This document shows, piece by piece, positions 7,930 through 17,140 of a stretch of DNA of 64,000 nucleotides. The stretch's first letter is position 1. The number at the start of each line of letters is the position of its first letter. This stretch comes from Biomaibacter acetigenes (GTDB lineage: Bacteria > Bacillota > Thermosediminibacteria > Thermosediminibacterales > Tepidanaerobacteraceae). Location: contig NZ_CP033169.1 in NCBI RefSeq assembly GCF_003691585.1, positions 3,224,001-3,288,000 of the forward strand, in the 5' to 3' direction. A program made the translations under genes and the position numbers. The notes beneath the pieces were generated by a model, which did not search any database, was not told the origin of the DNA, and was given only the letters and a program-made list of their open reading frames with translations.

Positions 7930-8083
7930 AAAATCCTCCCGTGATTGTAAGTTACTGTTAAGCTTATTAATCTCAATTTCACTACTATTATATAATTTCA
8001 TGTCATTATATGCAAGGAAAAACAGTTTTTTCCGATGAATTCAAAACGTTCAAACGGGACGGTTATCGATTTGAATTTTTTAT

Positions 8084-8476
8084 TTAATTCAAAACAGGGA
8101 CGAGTTCTCGATTTAAATTTATTATTTTACCGGTTTTATGGGCACCGAGCGGCGAGCGCGTTGCACCAGGGCCTCTGCCCGTATTCGGGCGGTCTCCAGC
8201 TCGATTTCTTTTGGTTTTTCGCCCCATCTGTTTTTTATATTCCTGCACAAAAATGTCCATGAATTTATCCATTTTAGCGCTGCCCTTGATTCCCCATTCC
8301 TTGTAGTGCTCTTCTATATAGTCCACGATATCCGCAGTAAGGTCCATGATTATTCGATAGCGCCGGTTTTTGGCATAGGCGTTTACACCATATCCCAATA
8401 TGACCGCAATCAGAGGTTCCATCACCGCTTCATTGGTGAGGACATTTACGATAAATTTAAGCCATGCCCAGCTCAT
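8084..8476 (-). CDS. Small protein with one membrane segment; weak resemblance to LLH-type phage holins
   Basis: Not firmly recognised. ATG 8476 has GAGGAGGGG seven bases upstream. The 130-residue product starts MSWAWLKFIVNVLTN, has a hydrophobic segment PLIAVILGYGVNAYA (about 21-36), then a helix-rich region with DIVDYIEEHYKEWG and KMDKFMDIFVQEYKKQMGR. It ends in a basic, Pro/Gly/Arg-rich tail. One N-terminal membrane helix followed by a YxEExYK...K stretch resembles the LLH holin family, but there is no phage context, so this is tentative. It sits alone upstream of argS, separated by an 154-base AT-rich gap. Confidence 0.55.
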   Translation of the reverse strand: MSWAWLKFIVNVLTNEAVMEPLIAVILGYGVNAYAKNRRYRIIMDLTADIVDYIEEHYKEWGIKGSAKMDKFMDIFVQEYKKQMGRKTKRNRAGDRPNTGRGPGATRSPLGAHKTGKIINLNRELVPVLN

Positions 8477-8565
8477 AAAAATTCCCCTCCTCTTCATTTT
8501 ATATTATGAAGGGGAAGGGGAGAGTGTGAAGTTCGAGGTTCTATGTTTGAGTTAAGAGGAAAACC

Positions 8566-8862
8566 ATGAGCAACAATTGCCATGAACGATATATCCTTGA
8601 TGCTTATGCCGTCCTTTGCTATCTTGAAGATGAATCTCAAGCAGAAAAAATTGCCTTATTGTTAAAAAAAGCTGTTGATAAACAAATTAGCCTTTTTATG
8701 ACCTGGATAAATTTAGGTGAAGTATATTACAGGGTATGGCGTGAATACGGGGAAACCAAGGCGCAAGAAGTATTAGCGGATGCATATGCTATAGCGGCAG
8801 CGTTGAAATATGTGTTCTCCCATCTTCCAATAGTTATTGTAGAGAGAAAATTTTATCTATAG
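8566..8862 (+). pseudogene. PIN-domain (VapC-like) toxin remnant with internal deletion
   Basis: PIN domains are metal-dependent ribonucleases of toxin-antitoxin systems. The N-terminus is intact (YILDAYAVLCYLEDE with the first acidic residue, and MTWINLGEVYYRVWREYG with the second). The reading frame then jumps from KAQEVLA directly to DAYAIAAALKY, which normally belongs to the third acidic motif about 30-40 residues later. Intact members are about 130-145 residues; this one is 98. AAGAGGAAAACC precedes the ATG. No antitoxin gene is visible upstream. Its 3' end overlaps the end of pyrF on the other strand (8834-8862). It is probably decayed, although an in-frame shortened protein could still be made. 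Confidence 0.65.
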
Positions 8863-9622
8863 CTTCCAGTGGGTCCGGGGCGGCGGTGACGGGGCGGCCT
8901 ATGACGATGTAGTCGGCTCCGGCTTCCAGCGCTTGAGCGGGGGTCATAACTCGCTTCTGGTCGCTGGCAGCAGCCCAGGATGGGCGCACTCCCGGTGTGA
9001 CTATGACAAAGTCTTTTCCGATGGCCTTTCTTATGGCGGAAATCTCTTTAGGAGATGCCACTACGCCATCGAGGCCGCACTCTTTTGCAAGGCATGCCAG
9101 GGCCACGGCCTGGTCCAGGGTGGATTTTGTTATGTTTATATCTTTTAGGTCCTGGTCGTCGAGGCTGGTGAGTACGGTAACAGCTATGAGCAGGGGCTTA
9201 TGAACGGTGTTCAGCTTATCTGGAGAATGTATTATAGATACATTACTTGTGCCTTGCAGCCCCCTGCCGGGCTCCTTCGCCCTTTGCATCTCGTCATAAG
9301 TTTTATCTATTGCTTCTTTTGCCTGTCTCATCATCTCCCGGCCGCCGGAAGCATGGATGTTGAACATGAAAGCACCGGTTGAAGTGGCGGCCCGGACGGC
9401 CCCGGCCACGGTGTTGGGAATGTCGTGGAACTTCAAGTCAAGAAAGACTCTGCAGCCTTCATCATTTATCTTTTTTACAATGCTTGGTCCGGTGGAACAA
9501 AAAAGCTCCAGGCCCACTTTAAATGTTGAAACTTTATACCTTAGAAGTTTTACCAGATCAAGGGCTTTTTGCTCGTCGGGGGTATCAAGGGCTATGATGA
9601 TACGGTCAAGGTCATGTGACAT
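8834..9622 (-). CDS. pyrF: Orotidine 5'-phosphate decarboxylase
   Basis: Last step of de novo UMP synthesis: decarboxylates OMP. The active-site region FLDLKFHDIPNTVAGA is present, as are VTPGVRPS and the phosphate-binding loop DYIVIGRPVTAAPDP. ATG 9622 follows TAAGGAGGATG. At 262 residues it is about 20 longer than usual; the extra residues lie between DKTYDEMQRA and PLLIAVTVLTS (about 103-132), a surface region that varies in the family. It is the last gene of the pyr operon here, after pyrE, which reverses the F-E order of Bacillus. A palindromic repeat (9654-9680) separates it from pyrE. Confidence 0.95.
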   Translation of the reverse strand: MSHDLDRIIIALDTPDEQKALDLVKLLRYKVSTFKVGLELFCSTGPSIVKKINDEGCRVFLDLKFHDIPNTVAGAVRAATSTGAFMFNIHASGGREMMRQAKEAIDKTYDEMQRAKEPGRGLQGTSNVSIIHSPDKLNTVHKPLLIAVTVLTSLDDQDLKDINITKSTLDQAVALACLAKECGLDGVVASPKEISAIRKAIGKDFVIVTPGVRPSWAAASDQKRVMTPAQALEAGADYIVIGRPVTAAPDPLEAIDKIFSLQ

Positions 9623-9653
9623 TTAACATCCTCCTTATTTTTTAGGCGAGGGG

Positions 9654-9680
9654 TGAGTCAGAGAACCGTCCCCTGACTCA
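9654..9680. repeat. GAGTCA/TGACTC palindromic repeat between pyrE and pyrF
   Basis: TGAGTCAGAGAACCGTC followed by CCCTGACTCA. The ends are inverted copies of each other. The same 27-base unit recurs at 11442-11468 and diverged versions lie inside the asparaginase gene. Confidence 0.8.
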
Positions 9681-9686
9681 CTTGAC

Positions 9687-10259
9687 TCATTTCCTGCTGC
9701 CGGGTTTTACAGCGGGAATTCCCTGTTTGCAGAGGGGGCATTCTTCGGGGAGGTAGGATTTTATTTCGAGCTCTAATAGATAGTGGGCCGGCACGCCGAA
9801 GTCAACCCTGCCGCCGCTGCGGTCCACCAGGGCTCCTACCGCCAGCACATCAGCGCCATGGGCTTTTGCAAGGTCTATAACTTCTTTTACGGAACCTCCC
9901 GTGGTGACCACGTCTTCCACCACCAGCACCTTTTCACCGGGTTTCAGGGTAAATCCGCGGCGAAGGGTCATGACTCCGTTCTCCCTTTCTGCAAAGATGG
10001 AGCGGGCTTTCAGGGCCCTGGCAACCTCGTAGGAAACCAGAATGCCTCCAACGGCAGGACCGATGACAGTCTGTATATCCATACCTTTGAATTTTTGTGC
10101 AAGTTCGCGGCAGACCTTTTCGGCAGCATCGGGATACTGGAGAAGTTGGGCACACTGCATGTACCTGTCGCTGTGGCGGCCGGAAGTGAGGAGAAAATGG
10201 CCGGTCTTTAAGACTCCAGTATCGGTGAAAAGTTTTATAATCTCTTCTCGTGTAAGCAT
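9687..10259 (-). CDS. pyrE: Orotate phosphoribosyltransferase
   Basis: Transfers phosphoribose from PRPP to orotate to give OMP. The PRPP-binding motif is VLVVEDVVTTGGSVKEV (about 108-124). The N-terminus has GHFLLTSGRHSDRYMQCAQLLQY, typical of PyrE. The C-terminus carries a two-cysteine pair (PEECPLCKQG) common in Firmicute and archaeal PyrE. ATG 10259 follows AGAAAGGAG. The length of 190 residues is normal. Gaps of 216 bases to pyrD and 64 bases to pyrF contain palindromic repeats, so the operon is looser than in Bacillus but all genes are co-directional. Confidence 0.95.
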   Translation of the reverse strand: MLTREEIIKLFTDTGVLKTGHFLLTSGRHSDRYMQCAQLLQYPDAAEKVCRELAQKFKGMDIQTVIGPAVGGILVSYEVARALKARSIFAERENGVMTLRRGFTLKPGEKVLVVEDVVTTGGSVKEVIDLAKAHGADVLAVGALVDRSGGRVDFGVPAHYLLELEIKSYLPEECPLCKQGIPAVKPGSRK

Positions 10260-10411
10260 TGTGATGCTCCTTTCTTGTGTAAAAAGTTACTTTGATCGAC
10301 AGTGAAGACCCTGGCACTTAATCGTTCGGTAAACCCTCTAAATTCCGTTCATGCGCTCTGCAGGGTAAGTTGGCATCTACAGAAGTCAGAGGCCGGAAGT
10401 GAGATTAAGTT

Positions 10412-10434
10412 GGATTTGCCGAAAAGGCAAATCC
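10412..10434. repeat. Hairpin in the pyrD-pyrE gap
   Basis: GGATTTGCC and GGCAAATCC flank GAAAA, a perfect nine-base stem. There is no U-tract on the minus strand, so it probably does not stop the pyr transcript. The rest of 10260-10475 has no gene. Confidence 0.6.
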
Positions 10435-10475
10435 TTCTATTTCGATACTTAGAAATTCTAACTTCTAACCCGAAC

Positions 10476-11393
10476 TCAAAAAGGATGGGCGGCACCTATT
10501 AGTTCACCGATGCTTTTTATGCCCTGGTCGGCAAGGTATTGCTTGAACCCGGCGATAATGTGAAGCGGTGTCAGAGGATCTACAAAGCTGGCCGTGCCTA
10601 CAGCCACGGCGGAGGCTCCGGCCAGGATGAATTCCACGGCGTCCTGCCAGGAAGTGATGCCACCCATGCCTATAATGGGCACTTTTACGGCCTTGTAGAC
10701 TTCCCAGACCATGCGAAGCGCTATAGGCTTTACTGCGGGACCAGAAAGGCCTGCAAAGGTGCGGTGAAACACCGGCTTTTTTTTATTTATGTCGATGGCC
10801 ATGCCCAGAAGGGTGTTTATGAGGGATATGGCATCGGCCCCGGCGGAAACCGCGGCCTCGGCTATCTTTTGTACGCTGGTGACATTTGGTGAAAGCTTGG
10901 CTATGACCGGAAGGTGAGTGGCTTCCCGTACGGCCTTTATGACTTCACGGGCGCTTTCGGGGTCCTGTCCGAAGGCCATGCCGCCCTTTTCCACATTGGG
11001 GCAGGAAATGTTTACCTCCAGGGCGGCCAGTCCTTCGAGGCTGGAAAGGCGCCAGGCAATTTTATGATAATCTTCTACGGTATCTCCGTCTATGTTGGCG
11101 ATAACCGGGATAGAAAGTTTTGAAAGATGAGGCCATTCCTCCGTGATAAAGGCTTCCACGCCGGGATTCTCCAGGCCTATGGAGTTCAAGATGCCGGCAG
11201 GGGTTTCATATATCCTGGGAGGAGGGTTTCCGGTTTTGGGCTCAAGGGTGAGACCTTTGGTGACGATAGCCCCCAGTTTATTTATATCATAGAATTTCGC
11301 ATATTCCTCCCCGAAGCTGAAGGTACCCGATGCCACCATGACGGGGTTTTTCATGGGGATACCGCAGATATCTATGGAAAATTTATTATCCAT
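10476..11393 (-). CDS. pyrD: Dihydroorotate dehydrogenase, class 1B catalytic subunit
   Basis: Oxidises dihydroorotate to orotate using FMN, passing electrons through PyrK to NAD. The class 1 active site is NISCPNVEKGG with the catalytic Cys (about 135). Also present are GLENPGVEAF, AKLSPNVTSV, SLINTLLGMAID and the FMN-phosphate region IIGMGGITSWQDAVEFILAGASAVAVGT. ATG 11393 follows AAAGGGGGTATGGT. The length of 305 residues is normal. pyrK lies directly upstream in transcription order, which identifies this as the 1B type. Confidence 0.95.
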   Translation of the reverse strand: MDNKFSIDICGIPMKNPVMVASGTFSFGEEYAKFYDINKLGAIVTKGLTLEPKTGNPPPRIYETPAGILNSIGLENPGVEAFITEEWPHLSKLSIPVIANIDGDTVEDYHKIAWRLSSLEGLAALEVNISCPNVEKGGMAFGQDPESAREVIKAVREATHLPVIAKLSPNVTSVQKIAEAAVSAGADAISLINTLLGMAIDINKKKPVFHRTFAGLSGPAVKPIALRMVWEVYKAVKVPIIGMGGITSWQDAVEFILAGASAVAVGTASFVDPLTPLHIIAGFKQYLADQGIKSIGELIGAAHPF

Positions 11394-11441
11394 ACCATAC
11401 CCCCTTTATAGATATTTGAATCTAAGTTATGAGTCAGGGGA

Positions 11442-11468
11442 TGAGTCAGAGAACCGTCCCCTGACTCA
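11442..11468. repeat. GAGTCA/TGACTC palindromic repeat between pyrK and pyrD
   Basis: Identical 27-base unit to 9654-9680, preceded by a partial GAGTCAGGGG copy at 11431-11440. It lies in the 169-base pyrK-pyrD gap. Confidence 0.8.
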
Positions 11469-11562
11469 CACCTCAAACATGAATCTTTGGCCAGGCTCAA
11501 GGGCTTGCTGGATTTACACAGCCCATGACCACAATAACCGTTTCTATGGTTTATTCTCTGGT

Positions 11563-12480
11563 TTAAATTTCGACTTGGCTCGCTTCAAAAACCGGACCGT
11601 CCTTACAGACTTTCATATACCCGCCTTCGGCGGATTTTACCGCACAGCCCAGGCAGGCCCCTACTCCGCAGGCCATACGCTCTTCCAGGGAAAGACAGGC
11701 CGGAATGCCGGCACCTGCGGCAATAGATTTTACTTTGGCCAGCAGGGGTTTTGGTCCGCAGGCGTATATGATGTCGATAGCATTTTTGCCGCCGGCTTTT
11801 ATTTCAACATGTGGCGACATAGGTCCAATGATTTCTTTTGAGGAATTTACTGAAGCAGTGTCGTTCTCGATTTTCCTGTCGTTTATATATTTTTCCAATA
11901 AGTCCGTAGGAAACCCTTTGTAGCCCCGGCTGCCGTCGTCGGTACATATTTCCAGTTTGAAACCGCAATCTTCCATGAAAAATGTACCGAAGGTTTCATC
12001 ATCTGAGGAGAAACCGGCAAATATGATCCCGGCGGTTTCCCTTTTATTTGCGGTATTTATGGCTTTTGCTAGAAACAACAGTGGTGCTACACCTATGCCT
12101 CCCCCTACGATGGCTGGAAATTTGATGCCTTCAGGGATTGGGAAGCCCTTACCCAGGGGGCCCATTATGTCAAGGGTTTCTCCTTTTTTCTTTCGGGCCA
12201 ATATCTTTGTGCCCTCTCCAACCACACGGTAGATAATCTCTATGGTCCCTGTATCTATGTCGGCCATAGCAATGCTTATGGGGCGGCGAAGCAGCGGGGA
12301 GAGGCCGTCGGAGCAACGGATATGTATGAACTGCCCAGGCTTTGCGGTGGCCGCGATCTCCGGACAGTTCAGGACCATGTGGTAAATGTCGGCCGAAAGT
12401 TGCTCATTTATTTCTATCTTGGAATCCAATAAATAGATTTGATTTTCATGGGATGAATATATGGGACTTTTTTTCGACAC
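11563..12480 (-). CDS. pyrK: Dihydroorotate dehydrogenase electron-transfer subunit
   Basis: FAD/[2Fe-2S] protein that couples PyrD to NAD. It has a ferredoxin-reductase-like beta barrel (LLRRPISIA, FAD binding), an NAD-binding segment (PAIVGGGIGVAPLLFLAKAI) and a C-terminal cluster motif with cysteines in CGVGACLGCAV and a final VCKDGP. I chose GTG 12480, preceded by AAAGGGAAAATAAC. An upstream start at 12564 adds 28 residues with no ribosome-binding site. With 305 residues it is about 40 longer than typical; the extra block ENDTASVNSSKEIIGP to about KAGGKN precedes IIYACGP. Confidence 0.93.
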   Translation of the reverse strand: MSKKSPIYSSHENQIYLLDSKIEINEQLSADIYHMVLNCPEIAATAKPGQFIHIRCSDGLSPLLRRPISIAMADIDTGTIEIIYRVVGEGTKILARKKKGETLDIMGPLGKGFPIPEGIKFPAIVGGGIGVAPLLFLAKAINTANKRETAGIIFAGFSSDDETFGTFFMEDCGFKLEICTDDGSRGYKGFPTDLLEKYINDRKIENDTASVNSSKEIIGPMSPHVEIKAGGKNAIDIIYACGPKPLLAKVKSIAAGAGIPACLSLEERMACGVGACLGCAVKSAEGGYMKVCKDGPVFEASQVEI

Positions 12481-12596
12481 GTTATTTTCCCTTTCTTTTA
12501 GAATATGGCGATGTTGGGCAACACCAAGAAAACTGATATGCAGCAACAAGCCCTTTTTGACCACCAGGTTTAAAGCGAGAGGCGTTGTGAAGCTGC

Positions 12597-15500
12597 CTAT
12601 TTTATTGGCATGAGTTTTATGGCGGTAGCCTCGATCACTTCATAAAGCGCCCTAGCGGTGTCCAGGGAGGTGATACAGGGGATGCCGTCTTCGGCAGCGG
12701 CACGCCTTATCTTGAAACCATCCCTTTCGGGCGCCCTGCCCCGGGTCAGGGTGTTTATGATCATGTCCACCTTGCCCTCCCGCAAAAGGTCCAGTATGTT
12801 GGGGGAACCTTCCTCCACCTTGTTCACTGCCGTGGCCTTCACTCCGGCCTCCTGCAGCGCCCTGGCCGTGCCTGCGGTGGCATATATGGTAAAGCCCAGG
12901 CTGTAGAATTTTTTCAGGAGATTTACCGCTTCGGGCTTATCTCTGTCGGCGATGGTGGCCAGGATGGCGCCGTCGGTGGGCACCTTGAGCCCCGATGCGG
13001 TGAAGGCCTTGTAGAGGGCTTTTTCAAAGGTATTCTCGATGCCCAGCACCTCTCCAGTGGATTTCATCTCGGGCCCCAGGGATGGTTCCACCTGGCGGAG
13101 CTTGGAGAAGGAGAACACCGGAGCCTTTATGGCCACAAAGTCGGGCTTCGGCATGAGGCCTCCCCTGTATCCCAGTTCCCCGAGGCTCCGACCCAGGGCT
13201 ATTTTGGTGGCCACGTCCACCATGGGCACCCCGGTTATCTTGCTCAAGTAGGGCACCGTCCGGCTGGAGCGGGGATTTACCTCGATGATATATACATCGT
13301 CACCCTGAACTACAAATTGAATATTAATGAGTCCCTTTACATTAAGTTTCAGAGCGATTTTTTCCGTATAGTCCACTATTTTTTCCACCGCAGGGCCGCT
13401 CAGGGTCTGGTGGGGATATACCGCAATGCTGTCGCCGGAGTGGATGCCTGCCCTTTCAATGTGTTCCATGATGCCGGGGATGAGCACTTCCCTGCCGTCA
13501 CATATGGCATCCACTTCCACCTCGGTGCCGCCGATGTACCTATCAATGAGCACGGGCTTTTCAGGGGAAGCCTCAACGGCCTCCTCCATATAGGTTTTCA
13601 ATTCTTTCATATTATATACAATTTCCATGGCCCTGCCCCCCAGCACATAAGAGGGCCTTACCAGCAGCGGAAAACCGATATCTTTTGCCTTCTGCAGAGC
13701 TTCCTCGGTGCTCCTGGCGGCTCCAGCTTTAGGTCGCGGGATATTGAGCTCGTTTAGCAAGGCATCGAATTTTTCCCGATCTTCGGCAGCATCTATGGAT
13801 TCCACTGCAGTCCCTAGAATCCTGACCCCCCTCTGCTGTAGAGCTTGCGCCAGGTTTATGGCGGTTTGCCCGCCAAACTGCACTATGGCGCCTACGGGTT
13901 TTTCCTGCTCAATGACCGCCATGACATCTTCGATATACAGGGGTTCAAAGTAGAGACGGTCGGCGGTGTTAAAATCTGTGCTCACGGTTTCGGGGTTGTT
14001 GTTAATTATGATGGTCCTGTAACCTGCATCCCGGGCCGCCCACACCGAGTGCACGCAGCAATAGTCGAACTCTATGCCCTGCCCTATCCTTATGGGGCCG
14101 GAGCCTATTATCACCACCGCGGGTTTATCCCCGGACCCGGCCTCGTTTTCCTGCTCGAAGGTGGAGTAAAAATACGGGGTCTCCGCCTCAAACTCTGCGG
14201 CGCAGGTGTCCACTATCTTATATGTGGGCAGTATGCCGTACTGCTGCCTCAGGGCCTTTATCTCTTCTTCACCGGTATTTCGGAGGTTGGCGATGACTTT
14301 ATCCGGGAACTGCATCTGTTTTGCCTGTCTCAAAAGCTCGGGGGAAAGTTCCTCTTCTTTTATCCTCTTTTCCATTTTGACGATATTGTCTATCTTTTCC
14401 AGGAAAAACCGGTCTATTTTGCTCATCTCATATATTTCATTCACGCTTACTCCCCGCCGCAGGGCTTCCGCTATAGCGAAGAACCGTTCATCGGTGGCCT
14501 TTTCGATTTCCTCTTTGATTTCCGCAAGGCCGACATTTGTCATGCTCTTTAATGAAAGGTCTATGACACCCTGTTCCAGAGACCTCACGGCCTTCATCAG
14601 CGCCCCTTCGAGAGTCCTGTCTATGGACATGACCTCTCCGGTGGCCTTCATCTGGGTACCCAGGGTCCTGTCGGCATTGGTAAACTTGTCGAAGGGCCAG
14701 CGGGGCATTTTCACCACCACATAGTCCAGGGCCGGCTCGAAGCAGGCGCTGGTCTTACCTGTGACGGGGTTTTTCATCTCGTCAAGGGTCAGGCCTATGG
14801 CTATCTTGGAGGCAATCTTGGCTATGGGGTAACCGGTAGCCTTGGAGGCCAGGGCGCTGGAGCGGCTTACCCTGGGGTTTACCTCTATTACATAGTATTT
14901 TCCGGTATCGGGGTCCAGGGCATACTGCACATTGCAGCCGCCTTCTATCCCCAGGGCCCGGATGATTTTTAGGGATGCGGAGCGAAGCATCTGGTATTCC
15001 CTGTCGGAAAGGGTCTGACTGGGGGCCACCACTATGCTGTCACCGGTGTGGATGCCCACGGGGTCGATGTTTTCCATGTTGCATATGGTAATGCACTGAT
15101 CTTTTTTGTCCCGCATTACTTCATATTCGATTTCCTTCATTCCCAGCAGGCTCTTTTCCAGAAGCACCTGATGGATACGGCTCTGACTCAGACCATGGGC
15201 TGTTATCTCCATAAGTTCTGCCTCATCATGGGCTATGCCGCCGCCGGTGCCTCCCAGGGTATAGGCCGGGCGCACTATGAGGGGATAGCCCGCCTCCCGG
15301 GCGAAAGCCTTTGCCTCTTTGAGGCTGTGCACGATGCGGCTGTCGGGTACCGGCTCCCCTATTTCCTGCATGAGTTTTTTGAATAGTTCTCTATCCTCGG
15401 CCTTTTTTATGGAAGACAGGGGGGTTCCCAGGAGCCTTACCCCTTCCCTGTCAAGTATACCTTTTTCTGCCAGTTCTACCGCCAGGTTCAAGCCTACCTG

Positions 15501-15776
15501 GCCGCCCAGGGTAGGCAGAAGGCCATCGGGTTTTTCCCGCCGGATGACGCTGGCGGCAAATTCCGGCGTTAGAGGCTCTATATAAACCCTGTCGGCAATA
15601 TGGGAATCGGTCATGATAGTGGCGGGGTTGCTGTTTATAAGCACCACTTCCAGGCCCTCTTCCTTCAGGGAAAGGCAGGCCTGGGTCCCCGCATAGTCGA
15701 ACTCCGCCGCCTGTCCTATGATGATGGGGCCGGAGCCGATTACCATGACTTTTTTCAGGGATTTATCTTTGGGCAT
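12597..15776 (-). CDS. carB: Carbamoyl-phosphate synthase large subunit
   Basis: Makes carbamoyl phosphate from bicarbonate, ATP and the ammonia delivered by CarA. It has two homologous ATP-grasp halves: [20 protein letters not shown] with [14 protein letters not shown] in the first and [20 protein letters not shown] with [14 protein letters not shown] in the second. Between them is the oligomerisation domain and at the end an MGS-like allosteric domain ([17 protein letters not shown]). The length of 1059 residues is normal. ATG 15776 follows AGAAAGGAGG. No arginine genes are nearby, so in this operon the enzyme serves pyrimidine synthesis. Confidence 0.97.
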   Translation of the reverse strand: MPKDKSLKKVMVIGSGPIIIGQAAEFDYAGTQACLSLKEEGLEVVLINSNPATIMTDSHIADRVYIEPLTPEFAASVIRREKPDGLLPTLGGQVGLNLAVELAEKGILDREGVRLLGTPLSSIKKAEDRELFKKLMQEIGEPVPDSRIVHSLKEAKAFAREAGYPLIVRPAYTLGGTGGGIAHDEAELMEITAHGLSQSRIHQVLLEKSLLGMKEIEYEVMRDKKDQCITICNMENIDPVGIHTGDSIVVAPSQTLSDREYQMLRSASLKIIRALGIEGGCNVQYALDPDTGKYYVIEVNPRVSRSSALASKATGYPIAKIASKIAIGLTLDEMKNPVTGKTSACFEPALDYVVVKMPRWPFDKFTNADRTLGTQMKATGEVMSIDRTLEGALMKAVRSLEQGVIDLSLKSMTNVGLAEIKEEIEKATDERFFAIAEALRRGVSVNEIYEMSKIDRFFLEKIDNIVKMEKRIKEEELSPELLRQAKQMQFPDKVIANLRNTGEEEIKALRQQYGILPTYKIVDTCAAEFEAETPYFYSTFEQENEAGSGDKPAVVIIGSGPIRIGQGIEFDYCCVHSVWAARDAGYRTIIINNNPETVSTDFNTADRLYFEPLYIEDVMAVIEQEKPVGAIVQFGGQTAINLAQALQQRGVRILGTAVESIDAAEDREKFDALLNELNIPRPKAGAARSTEEALQKAKDIGFPLLVRPSYVLGGRAMEIVYNMKELKTYMEEAVEASPEKPVLIDRYIGGTEVEVDAICDGREVLIPGIMEHIERAGIHSGDSIAVYPHQTLSGPAVEKIVDYTEKIALKLNVKGLINIQFVVQGDDVYIIEVNPRSSRTVPYLSKITGVPMVDVATKIALGRSLGELGYRGGLMPKPDFVAIKAPVFSFSKLRQVEPSLGPEMKSTGEVLGIENTFEKALYKAFTASGLKVPTDGAILATIADRDKPEAVNLLKKFYSLGFTIYATAGTARALQEAGVKATAVNKVEEGSPNILDLLREGKVDMIINTLTRGRAPERDGFKIRRAAAEDGIPCITSLDTARALYEVIEATAIKLMPIK

Positions 15777-15851
15777 AAAAATCCTCCTTTCTGTTTATTA
15801 CTGTATAATTATACAATATAATGTTTAATTTTTCATTATCGACTTAGAAAT

Positions 15852-17039
15852 TCACATGTTTTTAACCTTTAATTTTTCTTTATCGCTGACGCATTTTATC
15901 CTTTCCAGAAATTCGTCGAATAAATATGCGGCGTCGTTGGGACCGGGGGAAGCTTCGGGGTGGAACTGCACCGAAAAGGCGGCAAGTTCCGGTATTTCCA
16001 GGCCTTCCACCGTGCCGTCGTTGGCATTTATAAAGGTTATTCTGGCTTTGCCTTCAAGAGATTTGTCATCGACGGCGTAGCCATGGTTCTGGGATGTCAT
16101 GAACACCCTGTCCTTTTTGAGGTCTTTTACGGGGTGGTTGGATCCCCGGTGGCCGAACTTGAGCTTGTAGGTGCTGCCTCCCAGGGCCAGGGCCAGTATC
16201 TGGTGCCCCAGGCATATGCCGAATACCGGTATTTTGCCCAGCAATTTCCGGGTGGTGTTTATGGCGTATACCGCTTTCCTGGGATCTCCGGGGCCGTTGG
16301 AAAGAAGCACACTGTCAAAATCACAAGACAGGATTTTTTCCGCCGGAGTATCCGCCGGAAGTATGGTGACCCTGCAGCCCCTTCTTGCCAGGGATTCCAC
16401 TATATCCTTTTTCACTCCCAAGTCCAGCAGGGCTACTTCGGGACCTATGCCGCCGGTCCTGGTATAGGCCCTTTTTGTGGTCACTTCTCTCACCAGGTCC
16501 AGAGTTTCCACCTCGGGCCAGGTTTTTAACATTTTCAGGAGTTCTCCTCCGGAATACTCGGTGGAGATGGCTCCTTTCATGACGCCGTGCTGCCTTATTT
16601 TCCTGGTGAGGCTCCGGGTATCTATGCCTTCTATGGCTATTATGTTATTTTGTTTCAGGTATTTATCCAGCGCCTCCCTGCCCTGAATGTAAAACCCCAA
16701 ATCTATATCTTTATTTGAATCTTGTATATCTAACCCCAAACCTTCATCTTTATCCGAACCTCGAACCTCGAACCTCGGACCTCGAGTAAAGGCTTCTCTC
16801 ACTATAAAGCCCCGAACTTTGGGAAGGTCCGATTCCGTGAATTCATCGGCGGTGCCGTAGTTTCCCACCAGGGGATAGGTGAGGGTCACAATCTGTCCGG
16901 CATAGGAGGGGTCTGTAAGTATTTCCTGGTATCCCGTCATGCCGGTGTTGAATACCACTTCACCCCAGGTGGTGCCCGGCGCTCCGAAGGAATTGCCTTC
17001 ATATATGGTACCGTCTTGCAAGGCGATTATAGCTTTCAT
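15852..17039 (-). CDS. carA: Carbamoyl-phosphate synthase small (glutaminase) subunit, with an inserted low-complexity block
   Basis: Hydrolyses glutamine and channels ammonia to CarB. The class I amidotransferase site has the nucleophile in FGICLGHQ and the His-Glu pair in VQFHPEASPGP. ATG 17039 follows GAAAGGAG; a start at 17111 would add 24 unlikely residues. Within the N-terminal domain, after REAF, about 36 residues rich in Gly/Asp (TRGPRFEVRGSDKD, GLGLDIQDSNKDIDLG) precede EALDKYLKQ, where relatives have a few residues. The DNA there is a set of short tandem repeats (see 16684-16789). The frame is kept, so the protein is probably functional. Confidence 0.95.
   Translation of the reverse strand: MKAIIALQDGTIYEGNSFGAPGTTWGEVVFNTGMTGYQEILTDPSYAGQIVTLTYPLVGNYGTADEFTESDLPKVRGFIVREAFTRGPRFEVRGSDKDEGLGLDIQDSNKDIDLGFYIQGREALDKYLKQNNIIAIEGIDTRSLTRKIRQHGVMKGAISTEYSGGELLKMLKTWPEVETLDLVREVTTKRAYTRTGGIGPEVALLDLGVKKDIVESLARRGCRVTILPADTPAEKILSCDFDSVLLSNGPGDPRKAVYAINTTRKLLGKIPVFGICLGHQILALALGGSTYKLKFGHRGSNHPVKDLKKDRVFMTSQNHGYAVDDKSLEGKARITFINANDGTVEGLEIPELAAFSVQFHPEASPGPNDAAYLFDEFLERIKCVSDKEKLKVKNM
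16684..16789. repeat. Tandem low-complexity repeats inserted inside carA
   Basis: Two imperfect copies of an AACCCCAAA...ATCTTTAT...GAA unit are followed by three near-copies of the nine-base string CCTCGAACC. A related string (GTTCGAGGTTC) lies in non-coding DNA at 8531-8541. The block is a multiple of three and matches the extra residues of CarA. Confidence 0.6.
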
Positions 17040-17140
17040 GTGAATGCTCCTTTCGTTGCATTTTTGGTCCGGTGTAAACTTGGTCCTCTGCCCGGAGACG
17101 GTCAAAAACACCGATAAGCTGCGCCGTCATCGTATGTCTC

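Noticed and set aside
8084-8862. Prophage remnant (holin-like gene plus toxin gene)
   Set aside because: Only one weakly holin-like protein and a PIN fragment are present, with no integrase, structural or lysis genes or attachment repeats.
12336-12356. Another c-di-GMP aptamer suggested by a GGCTTTGCGG string
   Set aside because: It lies in the pyrK coding sequence and none of the other GEMM-I blocks is nearby.
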